Assembly (NCBI GenBank): GCA_031292625.1
Contig: JARLGU010000056.1
Span: 1-64,000, forward strand
Direction: 5' to 3'
DNA: 64,000 nt
Source: Capsulimonadaceae bacterium
GTDB lineage: Bacteria > Armatimonadota > Armatimonadia > Armatimonadales > Capsulimonadaceae
Shown here: in pieces, positions 26,435-38,502 of the stretch
Layout: every line of letters starts with the position of its first letter
Numbering within the stretch: position 1 is the first letter of the stretch
Notes under the pieces: model-generated
What the model saw: only the letters and a program-made list of their open reading frames with translations
The model's database searches: none
Told to the model about the DNA's origin: nothing
Position numbers and translations under genes: made by a program

Positions 26435-27793
26435 TTGAGCGTAGCCGGTAACCCTCCCGAATTAAAAGACGCGCCCTTGCCGTCGCGTATGGGCCCCTTT
26501 GGCATGTCTCGCTATCAATGGCTTGTCTTGTTTGCCGCCTGGCTTGGCTGGGGCTTTGACATGCTCGATGGCGTCCTCTTCAGCTTCGTTTCCTCGAATT
26601 GCATCCCGACGCTGTTGCACATCCCAATTGGGAGTCTGGCCGCAAAGCGTGCCACGATGGAGTGGACGGGGACGCTCACATCGATCCTGCTGCTCGGTTG
26701 GGCGGGAGGCGGGCTTTTGTTCGGCAAGATCGCGGATTCGCTTGGGCGAGTGCGGACTCTGCTGATTACCATTTTGATGTACGCCGTCGGCACCGCGGCC
26801 TGCGCGTTCGCGCCAAACATCGAAACGCTCATCCTGTTCCGCATTATCGCGAGCCTGGGCATCGGCGGCGAGTGGGCTGCCGGCGCGACGATGGTTTCAG
26901 AGGTCGTTCCCGAGAACCGGCGCGTCGAGGCCGGGGCGCTCCTGTATACGGCAGCGCCGTTTGGTCTGACCGTCGCGACGCTTGCGAACGCCGTGATAAC
27001 GACGCACTTCTCCGCGCATCCGGAGGTTTCGTGGCGCTACGTTTTCCTGTTCGGCCTTGTTCCGGCGGTCATCGCGTTTGGCGTGAGCGCCCTCGTTCGG
27101 GAGCCCGAGCGGTGGCGCGAGCGCGGCAAGGGCGCGGCGGCCCACATGCGCGAATTGTTCTCGCCGGCCCTGCGTAGAGCGACCATGAGCGGCCTGCTCA
27201 TGGCGATTATTGCGTTGATCGCCTGGTGGAGCACGAACGCGTTCCTGCCGATCGTTGCCCGATCGCTTGCATCCTCCGTGCCTGGATTTCATGATCTGAC
27301 CGCCGTTCAGGCGCGAAAGCTGCAGGAACACTGGGTTCTCGTTGCGTCGATGCTCTTCAACCTGGGCGGTTTGATCGGGACGTTGTTGACGGTTCCGGTT
27401 GCAAACAACTGGGGACGCCGTCCGATGTACGGCTCCTATTTCGGCCTCGGAGCCGTGGCGATTCTGGCGATGTTCGGTCTGCCGCTGCCGCCTGCTCTGC
27501 GGATTGTGGGCTACTTTTTCGTGGGACTGACGATCTTTGGGGCGTTCGGAAGCTTCACCTACTACTTGCCGGAGCTGTTTCCAACACGTGTCCGTGCGAT
27601 GGGGGCTGGCTTTTGCTACAATCTGGGACGCATCCTTGCAGCCATCGGGCCGTTTCTCGTCGGCCAGGTTACTCAAGCAGGCGATCCTGCGTTGGTGCTC
27701 CGTACGATGATGGCAATTGGCTTCGTCCCGCTTGTCGGCGCTCTGTTGGTTCCTCTCGCCGTCGAGACCCGGGGGCATACGCTCGCGGACTGA
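26435..27793 (+). CDS. MFS transporter, metabolite:H+ symporter type
   Basis: 452 residues from TTG 26435, with aggag 7 bases upstream. About twelve membrane segments. GWGFDMLDGVLFSFV in TM1, the loop motif GKIADSLGRVRTLL, the TM4-5 motif GIGGEWAAGATMVSEVVPENRR, and NNWGRRPMYGSYFG in the second half are those of the sugar/aromatic-acid symporter branch (SialicT/AAHS-like). Its substrate is unknown; its place beside a LacI regulator and a beta-galactosidase suggests a sugar or sugar acid. Convergent with the lacI-type gene, 16 bases apart. Confidence 0.85.
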   Translation: MSVAGNPPELKDAPLPSRMGPFGMSRYQWLVLFAAWLGWGFDMLDGVLFSFVSSNCIPTLLHIPIGSLAAKRATMEWTGTLTSILLLGWAGGGLLFGKIADSLGRVRTLLITILMYAVGTAACAFAPNIETLILFRIIASLGIGGEWAAGATMVSEVVPENRRVEAGALLYTAAPFGLTVATLANAVITTHFSAHPEVSWRYVFLFGLVPAVIAFGVSALVREPERWRERGKGAAAHMRELFSPALRRATMSGLLMAIIALIAWWSTNAFLPIVARSLASSVPGFHDLTAVQARKLQEHWVLVASMLFNLGGLIGTLLTVPVANNWGRRPMYGSYFGLGAVAILAMFGLPLPPALRIVGYFFVGLTIFGAFGSFTYYLPELFPTRVRAMGAGFCYNLGRILAAIGPFLVGQVTQAGDPALVLRTMMAIGFVPLVGALLVPLAVETRGHTLAD

Positions 27794-27809
27794 CCATTGC
27801 GGCAAGGCG

Positions 27810-28781
27810 CTACGCCGTCTCGCCGGCGCTCAATGCGCCGGGAACGATCACGGATCGGCGGGGGAACCCATCGCCCGCCATTCGCCGCACCAGGATGTCG
27901 AGCGCGCTCGCGCACATTGACGGGATATCGAAACGCAATGTTGTCAGCTTTTTGTCAAGCCACTGTCCTTCATCGATACCGTCGAAGCCGGTGACCGCGA
28001 TATCCTCGGGAACCCGGACTCCCCGCCGGAGCAAGGCATGATAGACGCCCGTTGCGAGCACGTCGTTGTGGCAAAGGATGACGTCGGGGCGCTCGGCGGC
28101 TGGCAGATCGGCGATGCGCAGCGCTGCTTCAAACCCGCACTGCCGTGACTCGCGAAATCCCGATATGGACGGCGTGAGCAATTCGATGCCATGGGCTGCC
28201 ATGGCGTCGCGCACGCCCTTCATTCTGGCGTCCCGGCCGCCTGCGAGCATCATCGGCTTTCGCCGTCCCGCAGCCAGAACATGCATGGCGAGCGCCTGAC
28301 CGCCTCCGTAGAGATCGAACGATACCCAATCCGTATCGTCCGTGCGTTGTTCGCCGACGTAGACGACCGGAAAGGGACGTCGCTCATCGCCGATCAGCCG
28401 CTTGGCGCCGACCCAAGCGATCATTCCGTCAACCGGCCAGCGAGGCGATTCGCGGACGCCGGGAGGCGCGGTCGAGGGGCGATCTTCCTCGATGACGAGA
28501 GCGCGCCCGCTTTGCGCGGCTAGCGCATCGAGCGTGTGCGCAATGTCCGCGAAGAACGGGTGATGCAGCGAAGAAATCAGCAGGCCGATATTGTCCGTTC
28601 GGCCCCGGCCCAATCCTCGCGCCATGCGGTTCGGAGAATACCCGAGCTCCGACGCGGCAAGAAGGACGCGCTCGCGCGTCGCTTCTGGGACCGAGAACGC
28701 GGCGACCTCGTTGAGGATCTTCGATACCGTACTCGGCGCGAGACCTGTTCGCCGCGCGACATCCTTAAGCAATGCTCCCAA
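27810..28781 (-). CDS. LacI-family transcriptional regulator
   Basis: 323 residues. The helix-turn-helix LLKDVARRTGLAPSTVSKIL is at the extreme N-terminus, followed by the hinge helix (NRMARGLGRGRTDNIGLL). A type I periplasmic-binding sugar domain fills the rest; DVILCHNDVLATGVYHAL and VTGFDGIDEGQW are its conserved strands. It likely controls itself and the divergent beta-galactosidase via the palindrome at 28858-28869. Effector unknown, probably a galactoside or its product. Confidence 0.93.
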   Translation of the reverse strand: MGALLKDVARRTGLAPSTVSKILNEVAAFSVPEATRERVLLAASELGYSPNRMARGLGRGRTDNIGLLISSLHHPFFADIAHTLDALAAQSGRALVIEEDRPSTAPPGVRESPRWPVDGMIAWVGAKRLIGDERRPFPVVYVGEQRTDDTDWVSFDLYGGGQALAMHVLAAGRRKPMMLAGGRDARMKGVRDAMAAHGIELLTPSISGFRESRQCGFEAALRIADLPAAERPDVILCHNDVLATGVYHALLRRGVRVPEDIAVTGFDGIDEGQWLDKKLTTLRFDIPSMCASALDILVRRMAGDGFPRRSVIVPGALSAGETA

Positions 28782-28844
28782 GTTAGCCAGCCGATCCTTT
28801 CGCGGTTCGGCAGAATGTTAAAAATATCTGCTGATACATTCTAG

Positions 28845-32111
<3,267 letters not shown>

Positions 32112-32117
32112 TGCTTG

Positions 32118-33014
32118 CTACGGCTTCGCGCTCGGGGAGCTACTATCAGGCGCTGGCGGCGTTGTTGACGCTGCCGGCGCCTGATTCGTCGGCGTGGACG
32201 AAGTTGCTGGCGGCGTCGGTTTCGATATCCCCGGCGCCGGCATCTTGTCCGTCTTCGTATAATCGGCCGGCGCCGTGAACACGCTGGCGGCAATCGGATC
32301 GGTCGACAGAGACGTGACCTGCGTTACGGCGACCATGTGGTCGATGATTCCCTTCATGCTCATGGTCATCGTCATCTTGAGCGGAAGCCCCTTGAACTGA
32401 TTGGACGTCCCTGACAATCCCGTCGTGCAGCCGGGGCACGCCGAAGCGGCGGCGATTGAGGGCAGATCCGCAGCAATCCACAGGCGTGCGTTCATTGTCA
32501 TCTTCATGCTCGGCACGGACATGCTCATCAGGTACAGATGCACGGGGTGACCCAAGAGCGTTGTCTTCTCCTTGCCATCGACGTACTTGGATTTCACGTT
32601 TTTCATCATCCCCGCGAAGGGCGAGGCAGTAGCGGTGTCTTTCCCGCCCTTTGTGCCCCCTTCGGACGCCTTCGCTGGCGAGCCTGGCAGCGGGATGACG
32701 TAGTACGTTTTCGACGCAGGCAGCAAGATCGTTTCGGTCTTTGCCTTAGAATCCATAATTATCGACATGATCGGAGTGTCCGTGCGCGTCAGATTGCCCG
32801 ACGAGTATGTGACTGAATTCGATGCCCCGCCATTCGCGAACGGATTGCTTTTGAGCATGGCGCTCATGTCGCCGGTTACGGGTTGCCCCATGAACTTGGC
32901 GTGCGACCAATCGATCGTCGTACTCTGCACAACCTTGATGTCAGCATATGCGTAACTTCCGGTCGACGCCAAGGCGATAGCGAGAAGTGCCGCCAAGTCA
33001 ATTTGTAGTCGCAT
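32118..33014 (-). CDS. Secreted protein of unknown function (DUF4412-like)
   Basis: 298 residues with a signal peptide (MRLQIDLAALLAIALASTGSYAYA). The mature part begins DIKVVQSTTIDW, has a lipoprotein-carrier-like arrangement (a reading of TRTDTPIMSIIMDSKAKTE, then KTYYVIPL) and resembles DUF4412 proteins. A CPGC pair (about residues 195-198) may form a disulphide. The last 45 residues are Pro/Thr/Ser-rich. Convergent with lacZ, only 6 bases apart. Function unknown. Confidence 0.6.
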   Translation of the reverse strand: MRLQIDLAALLAIALASTGSYAYADIKVVQSTTIDWSHAKFMGQPVTGDMSAMLKSNPFANGGASNSVTYSSGNLTRTDTPIMSIIMDSKAKTETILLPASKTYYVIPLPGSPAKASEGGTKGGKDTATASPFAGMMKNVKSKYVDGKEKTTLLGHPVHLYLMSMSVPSMKMTMNARLWIAADLPSIAAASACPGCTTGLSGTSNQFKGLPLKMTMTMSMKGIIDHMVAVTQVTSLSTDPIAASVFTAPADYTKTDKMPAPGISKPTPPATSSTPTNQAPAASTTPPAPDSSSPSAKP

Positions 33015-33103
33015 TTAATGATCCTCTGTAAATCATTCCGAGTTGAAAACTTGCTAGTGTCTGATATCGTTTCGGGCTTGGAAGAACAGTCGATAAGGTT
33101 CGA
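33015..33103. other. Spacer
   Basis: 89 bases between two minus-strand genes. No terminator or RNA structure was recognised; it must hold the promoter of the DUF4412-like gene unless that is co-transcribed with the YbjQ operon. Confidence 0.25.
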
Positions 33104-33931
33104 TTATCCGCTAAGCGGCAGGATGAGCTGCGGCGTCTGGATTTCGTGGTCGGCGCGAGTCGCAATGATTGCGGTGCCGATGGCGAAATACTCAATAATG
33201 TGGCTACCCCAGCCATGAGATTTCTCGGTAATCTGCGCACCGACGATCCCGTCCGCGTTCATCTGTTCGGCTTCGGACTGCATCCGGGCGAGCGCGTGCT
33301 CGCGCGCATCGTAGATTGCCTGCGTGTACGTCGTCATTTCGCAGTTCTGTCCCACCTGCTTGAACCACTGGCCAAGCCCCTGGTAGCCAACGTGGTACAC
33401 GCAGTTGCCCATCGTCATTGCAGCCGGGCGATACCCGGAGCGCAGAAGCGTCCAGAAATCCTGCCCCGAGAGGTCCGATGTGAACGGACGGCCGTTAGGC
33501 GCGCGGTAGTGCTCGCCGGCCCGATTCCGTACGGCGGTGCCGATAGCGATAAATTCCGCGAGGTTTTCACCCCATTCCTGACGCCCAACATCGAGGCGAA
33601 CCCCGACAATTCCGTCCGCGCCCAGCATGTCGGCTTCCTCCTCCATGCGCGTCATCGCCAGTTCGCGCGCGTGGTACATGGCTTGTGTGAGGACGTCGAG
33701 TTCCTGGCTCTTGTTGAGCGCAGGCATCTGCCAGCCGATATGGTAAATCGATGAGCCGACAACTAGGCCCAGCGGGTCGAAGCCGGCTTCGCGAACGAGG
33801 AGAAATTCGTTGATGGAGAGATCACTCGTGAACAAGCCTTTCTGCTTCGCGTCTTGCCGCATAGCCGTGAGACGGTTTCGAGCGTGCAGCGGAAGACCGG
33901 CCTGTGATCCTGGGACATACTGATCGGGCAT
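33104..33931 (-). CDS. Double YbjQ/UPF0145-domain protein B
   Basis: 275 residues from ATG 33931, where aaaggag lies 8 bases upstream; the in-frame TTG/ATG at 33952 has none. Two YbjQ-like domains in tandem: about 35-130 (FTSDLSINEFLLVREAGFDP, MLGADGIVGVRLDV, FIAIGTAV) and 145-262 (FTSDLSGQDFWTLLRSGYRP, MNADGIVGAQITE, YFAIGTAI). Single-domain YbjQ proteins form pentamers or larger rings with no proven function ('heavy-metal-binding' in databases). It follows paralogue A in a three-gene operon. No signal peptide. Confidence 0.85.
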   Translation of the reverse strand: MPDQYVPGSQAGLPLHARNRLTAMRQDAKQKGLFTSDLSINEFLLVREAGFDPLGLVVGSSIYHIGWQMPALNKSQELDVLTQAMYHARELAMTRMEEEADMLGADGIVGVRLDVGRQEWGENLAEFIAIGTAVRNRAGEHYRAPNGRPFTSDLSGQDFWTLLRSGYRPAAMTMGNCVYHVGYQGLGQWFKQVGQNCEMTTYTQAIYDAREHALARMQSEAEQMNADGIVGAQITEKSHGWGSHIIEYFAIGTAIIATRADHEIQTPQLILPLSG

Positions 33932-33955
33932 TAGATGGCTCCTTTCCGACATCGC

Positions 33956-34846
33956 TTATGGATGAAGCGAGACGGCGTAATCGATGATAGGGACGAGGCC
34001 ATGTTCATAGCGGGCAATTGCTGTCCCAAACGCCTCAAAGTTTACGATTAGATCGGTTCTCTTATTGTCGTTAACATCGACTTCCTTCTCGGTGATCTTG
34101 GTGCTAACCTGGACGCCGACAACTCCCTCGCCGCCGAAGGTCACGCATTCGCCTTCCATCCGGCTCATCGCTTGGCGGCGCGCGTGGTAGACCGCTTTGG
34201 TGAAGTCAGGGAGCTCCTGGTTGTAGAAGCTCGTGGAGAAGATCCCCATAACCGATGGGGCGAGGGCCGCTTGCGTAGCGTACGTCGAGACCTGATACCA
34301 AACGCAGTTTCCGAATACGATACCGGCGGGGCGAAATCCGGCCTTATGCAGCGACCAGAATTCCTGCCCACTCAGGTCGCTGAGAAACGGCCTCTCCGGT
34401 TGCGCTGAGCTTGGCAGCCTGATCGCGGTGCCAAGTACGGCGAACTCGATCAAGTCTTTCGCCCAATCGTATGCGTTTCGCATAATCCGGACGCCGATGA
34501 CGCCATGGGCTCCCAGCATCTTAGCCTCCTTCTGCAGGCGGCTGAGCGCAAGCAGACGGGCATGCGAGTAGGCTTGCGTAACAACTGACAACTCGCTCGA
34601 CGCGTAGAGTGGCTTGTACTGCCAACCGACATGATAGATGCTGCTGCCCATCACTTGGGATACCGGCAAATAGCCGGTGTCGTGAGTCAACATCAACTCG
34701 TTGACGGACAGATCGGATGTAAATCGGCGCTTTGGATCCTCGGTTTCCGCTTTGATGCGCCGCTCGGCAAGAAGCGGCAGACCACCGCGTTCGAGATTTT
34801 GCTGGCTCGAAGCCGTATGGGGATCGGAGCGGTTCCAGAATGCCAT
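33956..34846 (-). CDS. Double YbjQ/UPF0145-domain protein A
   Basis: 296 residues, a paralogue of the next gene with the same two-domain layout: FTSDLSVNELMLTHDTGYLP and MLGAHGVIGVRIM in the first; FLSDLSGQEFWSLHKAGFRP and FGGEGVVGVQVSTKITEKEV in the second. The linker after the second FGNCVWY differs from B. The duplicated-then-duplicated architecture (domain within gene, gene within operon) suggests a hetero-oligomer. Start ATG 34846 with gaggt upstream. It is 24 bases upstream of gene B, which supports co-transcription. Confidence 0.85.
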   Translation of the reverse strand: MAFWNRSDPHTASSQQNLERGGLPLLAERRIKAETEDPKRRFTSDLSVNELMLTHDTGYLPVSQVMGSSIYHVGWQYKPLYASSELSVVTQAYSHARLLALSRLQKEAKMLGAHGVIGVRIMRNAYDWAKDLIEFAVLGTAIRLPSSAQPERPFLSDLSGQEFWSLHKAGFRPAGIVFGNCVWYQVSTYATQAALAPSVMGIFSTSFYNQELPDFTKAVYHARRQAMSRMEGECVTFGGEGVVGVQVSTKITEKEVDVNDNKRTDLIVNFEAFGTAIARYEHGLVPIIDYAVSLHP

Positions 34847-34930
34847 CGATACCTCCGCGAGGCGCTTGTGTTTGGCCCGGCTTTCGGGCCGACAGCATTG
34901 ATTGCGCCGGATCCGTAAGCTGATAGTGGG

Positions 34931-35344
34931 TTAGAGCGATTTGATCTCTAGGAAGTTGCGCAGTGCCGCAAGAGCCTTTTCGCTTTTTTCAGCCCGGTTG
35001 TTGATTTCGCCGCCGACTTCGCTGAGCCACTGCTCAACATCGATCTCGTCCGTACGCAGGGTGATCCCCTTTACGATCTTGATGCGCCGCGCCTTGAGGG
35101 GGCATCTGTCGCCGCCGTCGACGAGTACGTAAACGTTGTCCTCCAGAGTAACAGTGATGCTGACAATGCGTTTTTTCGACGAGAAGAGGCTCAGTGACTT
35201 GCGTTCGACCACCGTGAGATCGGGCATCGCCTCTTCGAGAAGGAACGTGAGAAGGGGCACGAACTCCTTCTGGTTTTCGGCGTAATTCTTTAGAAGAGCA
35301 CCGGAGAGCCCGATCGCCTCCCAGTTGTCGGCAGGTTTAGACAT
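34931..35344 (-). CDS. Conserved-type hypothetical protein at head of the YbjQ operon
   Basis: 137 residues from ATG 35344; ATG 35398 would add 18. Neither start has a clear ribosome site. The sequence has no motif I recognise. It begins with a short helical part (NWEAIGLSGALLKNYAEN), then LLTFLLEEAMPDLTVVERKS, a beta-rich middle (IVSITVTLEDNVYVLVDGG, IKIVKGITLRTDEID) and a C-terminal coiled-coil helix (EINNRAEKSEKALAALRNFL). Soluble, no Cys-rich site. By position it is the first gene of the operon with the two YbjQ proteins. Function unknown. Confidence 0.65.
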   Translation of the reverse strand: MSKPADNWEAIGLSGALLKNYAENQKEFVPLLTFLLEEAMPDLTVVERKSLSLFSSKKRIVSITVTLEDNVYVLVDGGDRCPLKARRIKIVKGITLRTDEIDVEQWLSEVGGEINNRAEKSEKALAALRNFLEIKSL

Positions 35345-35598
35345 GGTTGAGGAGCTATTTCGCAATTGAGAGCCGAAATCCTCCGCACATCTTCGCATAA
35401 TGAGGGCGTCGACGTTTGTCGCAGGGAGGCGTGAAGACTGCCGTGGAACAGCTCAGACCTGCTCACATTGCGCGTGGTAGTCCAGGCAACGCGCCGTTAG
35501 ACGAGCCGAGTTGTACGTGATCGGATCCGCTTCGGTGCGTACTTATCTCCCATACCCGGCTCTTGCTGCGCTGTCCTCAATGACGCTGGTCGGATCCG

Positions 35599-36492
35599 CT
35601 ACTCCCTCTTAAATACCTTGTCCGGATGCACTCGCGCGCCGTCCGCCGTTACCGTTGCTAACGCGAGAAGCTCGTCGTCGTCGTCCGTTAGCCGTACGAG
35701 CGCGCCAGGGGATGCGCCAGGGCCTGCGGGCAGGTCTTTGCCATTGAATAGGTCCGCGATTTCTCGCGTCTCTATGCGGCGCTCAGGCAGGAACGATACC
35801 GCGTCCGACGGCCGCACAATATGAGCGGCCGCGCCGTCCTCCTGCAGCCGCTCAAGCGTGACGCTCGATTCGCTTTCCGTCTCGAACCGCCCGACGCGCG
35901 TCCGCCGCAGCGATGCCATGTGCCCGCCGGCGCCCAGCGCCGCGCCGATGTCCGCGCAAAGCGTGCGGATATAGGCGCCTTTGCCGCATGCCACATCCAG
36001 AGTCGCGGCCGCCCGTTCGCCGGGCGTGAAGTCCAATACGGCAATCGCATCGAAGCGTACCCGCCGGGCGGCGCGCTCGACGACGATTCCCTTGCGCGCG
36101 AGGTCGTACAGCCGCTGCCCCTCGTGGTGGACCGCGGAGACCATCGGCGGAATTTGGTCGACCTCGCCGATGAAGCGCTCCGTGACTTCGATAAGGGCGT
36201 CGCGGGTGATCGAGGATGCGTCATGCTCTTCGATGATCGTTCCGGACGCGTCCTCGGTACTGGTTGTCGCCCCAAGGGCGAGGACCGCGCGGTAGCATTT
36301 CCCTTGCTCCGCGAGAAGATCGCTGATCCGCGTCGCGTGACCGAGGCAGACGAGCAGCACTCCGGTTGCATCGGGATCGAGCGTTCCGGCGTGCCCGACC
36401 TTCTTCTGTCCCGCGATCCGCCGCACGCGCGCGACAACGTCGTGCGATGTCATTCCGGCCGGTTTATCTACGTTGATTACGCCACTTAGCAT
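35599..36492 (-). CDS. truB: tRNA pseudouridine(55) synthase TruB
   Basis: 297 residues from ATG 36492 (gaaggaagaa lies upstream at slightly long spacing). [17 protein letters not shown] and [18 protein letters not shown] (catalytic Asp39) are the TruB signatures; [26 protein letters not shown] and the C-terminal PUA-like part complete it. It makes pseudouridine 55 in the T-loop of tRNAs. Single gene; in many bacteria it is near rbfA/ribF, which are not present here. Confidence 0.96.
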   Translation of the reverse strand: MLSGVINVDKPAGMTSHDVVARVRRIAGQKKVGHAGTLDPDATGVLLVCLGHATRISDLLAEQGKCYRAVLALGATTSTEDASGTIIEEHDASSITRDALIEVTERFIGEVDQIPPMVSAVHHEGQRLYDLARKGIVVERAARRVRFDAIAVLDFTPGERAAATLDVACGKGAYIRTLCADIGAALGAGGHMASLRRTRVGRFETESESSVTLERLQEDGAAAHIVRPSDAVSFLPERRIETREIADLFNGKDLPAGPGASPGALVRLTDDDDELLALATVTADGARVHPDKVFKRE

Positions 36493-36580
36493 TACGATTG
36501 AACTTTTCTTCCTTCTTATTTGTACATTGATAGTATAGTAGACTGTCAACCGAAAAGCCTATCAAAATAGGCATAGCGGG

Positions 36581-37309
36581 ATGCGTGCGGAGAGGCTGCT
36601 ATTCAAATTTGCGGATCGAACGGTTATGAAGCTGCTCGTCAACAAACATCCGCTGATTGTGCGGTGGAATCACTGGATCAATTTTCCCGTCCTCGCCGTC
36701 ATGGTTTGGAGCGGGTTGCTGATCTACTGGGCGAACGACATCTTCCGGATCGGCATTGGGCGCTTCACGCTGCTCTCAATGAAGCTGCCCGACAGCATCT
36801 ACGATAAGCTGCATCTCAGCCATGGTCTTGCAACGGGGATGGCCTGGCATTTCGCGTTCGCGTGGATTTTCGCGGTGAACGGTATTATCTACGTGCTGTA
36901 TACGATTATCTCCTGGGAGTGGCGTCACCTGTGGCCGGACCGGCATAGCTTTCGCGATGCAATCGATGTCATCCGCCACGACCTCGGGCTCATCAAAACC
37001 GCGCCGCCGCAAGAGAAGTATAACGGCGCGCAGCGGATCGCGTACTCGGCTATCGTCGTCATGGGGCTTGGCTCAATATTGACGGGCCTGGCAATCTACA
37101 AACCCGTGCAACTCGGCTGGCTTACCGCGCTGTTCTTCGGATACGCTGGCGCGCGCTTTCTGCACTTCTGGCTGACTATGGGTTATGTCGCGTTTTTCAT
37201 TGTCCACATTGCTCAGGTCGCCAGGGCCGGGTGGGGCAATTTCCGGGGCATGATCACCGGCTACGAGGTCGCCGACCGTCCTGCGGCAACAGATGGCGGA
37301 GGGACGTAA
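36581..37309 (+). CDS. Cytochrome b/b561-type membrane subunit for a molybdoenzyme
   Basis: 242 residues. Four to five membrane helices with spaced histidines (PLIVRWNHWINF, LHLSHGLATGMAWHFAFAW, HFWLTMGYVAFFIVHIAQV) that fit the cytochrome b561 / hydrogenase-type b subunit fold with two b hemes. The start is uncertain: ATG 36581 or ATG 36626 (MKLLVNKHP). The stop is followed one base later by the molybdopterin oxidoreductase start, so the pair is one unit: the cytochrome passes electrons between quinone pool and periplasmic enzyme. Confidence 0.8.
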   Translation: MRAERLLFKFADRTVMKLLVNKHPLIVRWNHWINFPVLAVMVWSGLLIYWANDIFRIGIGRFTLLSMKLPDSIYDKLHLSHGLATGMAWHFAFAWIFAVNGIIYVLYTIISWEWRHLWPDRHSFRDAIDVIRHDLGLIKTAPPQEKYNGAQRIAYSAIVVMGLGSILTGLAIYKPVQLGWLTALFFGYAGARFLHFWLTMGYVAFFIVHIAQVARAGWGNFRGMITGYEVADRPAATDGGGT

Positions 37310-37310
37310 A

Positions 37311-38102
37311 ATGGGCGCGAACACGGATAAGGACGATGCGGCGCAGGTTCCGGTCGACCCCGAGGCGCGCGTGCGGGCGATGTCCCGTCGCGGCTTCGTG
37401 ATGGCGGGAATTGCCGCCGCCGCGACGCTCGCGGGTTTCGAGGGGCTCATGCGTGCGCGTGAGGAAGATGGCCTTGCGTGGCCCCTCAGACGAATCTTGC
37501 AGGGCAACGAACGCGTGGTGCGGGGAGTCCTTGGCGCGCGGCGCAGCGCGCCGCTGCTGACCCTGGATCGCGTGACGCTTCCGGCGCGCGTCAACGGCGA
37601 CCTCGGGCTGGGGGACGACTTCGATTCCGCATCGTGGACGCTGACCGTTTCCCCCGCGCTGTCGCCTGACGACGATGCCGACGAATTCACGCTCGACCAG
37701 ATCATGAGCCTGCCCAAGCATGAGATGATTACCGAACTCCACTGTATCGAGGGGTGGACCATCGTCCAGCGCTGGGCCGGCGCGCGTTTCTCGGATTTCG
37801 TCGCTCGCTATACGCGCTACAAGGACCCGCGCTCTCTCCCGGCGTATGTGGGCATGTCCACGCCCGACGGCGGTTACTACGTCGGGCTGGATATCGAGGC
37901 CGCGATGCATCCGCAGACGCTTCTCTGCTATGAGATGAACGGCGAGCCGCTCACTCTCGAACACGGCGCGCCGCTTCGCCTCGTGATCCCGGTCAAGTAT
38001 GGCGTCAAGAACATCAAGCGCATCGGCGAAGTGACGTTCTCGAACGCGCGTCCCGACGATTATTGGGCGCAGCAGGGCTACGATTGGTACGCTGGGCTGT
38101 AA
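37311..38102 (+). CDS. Tat-exported molybdopterin oxidoreductase (sulfite oxidase/MsrP-like)
   Basis: 263 residues from ATG 37311 (ggaggga about 6 bases upstream; ATG 37293 overlaps the previous gene more). SRRGFVMAGIAAAATLAG is a twin-arginine signal. The sulfite-oxidase-like Moco domain has MITELHCIEGWT with Cys145 as the molybdenum ligand, then VGMSTPDGGYYVGLD and GAPLRLVIPVKYGVKNIK. MsrP-type enzymes repair methionine sulfoxide in the periplasm; sulfite oxidation is another possibility. The partner is the cytochrome b just upstream (in place of MsrQ). Confidence 0.85.
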   Translation: MGANTDKDDAAQVPVDPEARVRAMSRRGFVMAGIAAAATLAGFEGLMRAREEDGLAWPLRRILQGNERVVRGVLGARRSAPLLTLDRVTLPARVNGDLGLGDDFDSASWTLTVSPALSPDDDADEFTLDQIMSLPKHEMITELHCIEGWTIVQRWAGARFSDFVARYTRYKDPRSLPAYVGMSTPDGGYYVGLDIEAAMHPQTLLCYEMNGEPLTLEHGAPLRLVIPVKYGVKNIKRIGEVTFSNARPDDYWAQQGYDWYAGL

Positions 38103-38128
38103 AGGGTGCGCAATAATCGAGATGCCTT

Positions 38129-38460
38129 GTAAGACGTCTCCCCGGCCGCCGTGGCCGCTTTTGAACCAGCGTGACGCTGGACCCTTTGTGAGCCGAAGAC
38201 GGCTCGGTTTACGCTGGGTACATTCCCCGGAGCTTGCTCCGCCACCGGCCAGTCCGGAATCTTGATGCCGCGTAGCCTGCTGCGGGAGTAGTTCATTAAG
38301 GGCTGGCACGGCGATTTTACTGCTTTACGATGTGCGCTGGGATCGGACGCTAACGGCAAAAGGCGGTACGCGTGTTGAGGACTGCTCGTATGCCGCCGTT
38401 GTGATTGCGGCGCAGGCAGAGAAGTGCCCAGGCGGCGCGAGCCGTCCTGAATCTTGTCCG
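38129..38460 (-). repeat. Inverted, diverged relative of the 197-612 repeat tract
   Basis: Three blocks match the left-edge repeats in reverse complement and in the same order: 38129-38162 (ctccccggccgccgtggccg) to 248-282/578-612; 38323-38349 (acgatgtgcgctgggatcgg) to about 521-549, 25 of 27 bases; and 38431-38460 (cgagccgtcctgaatctt) to about 321-350. Between the first and second lies a run of small hairpins: ccagcg-tga-cgctgg near 38168, gagccg-aaga-cggctc near 38192 and ggagc-tt-gctcc near 38228. The tract fills the 400-base gap between the oxidoreductase and chemoreceptor genes. No gene was seen. Confidence 0.7.
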
Positions 38461-38502
38461 CGGCATGGCCGTCAATTACACGCACTAAGGACAGTTTTGC
38501 CT

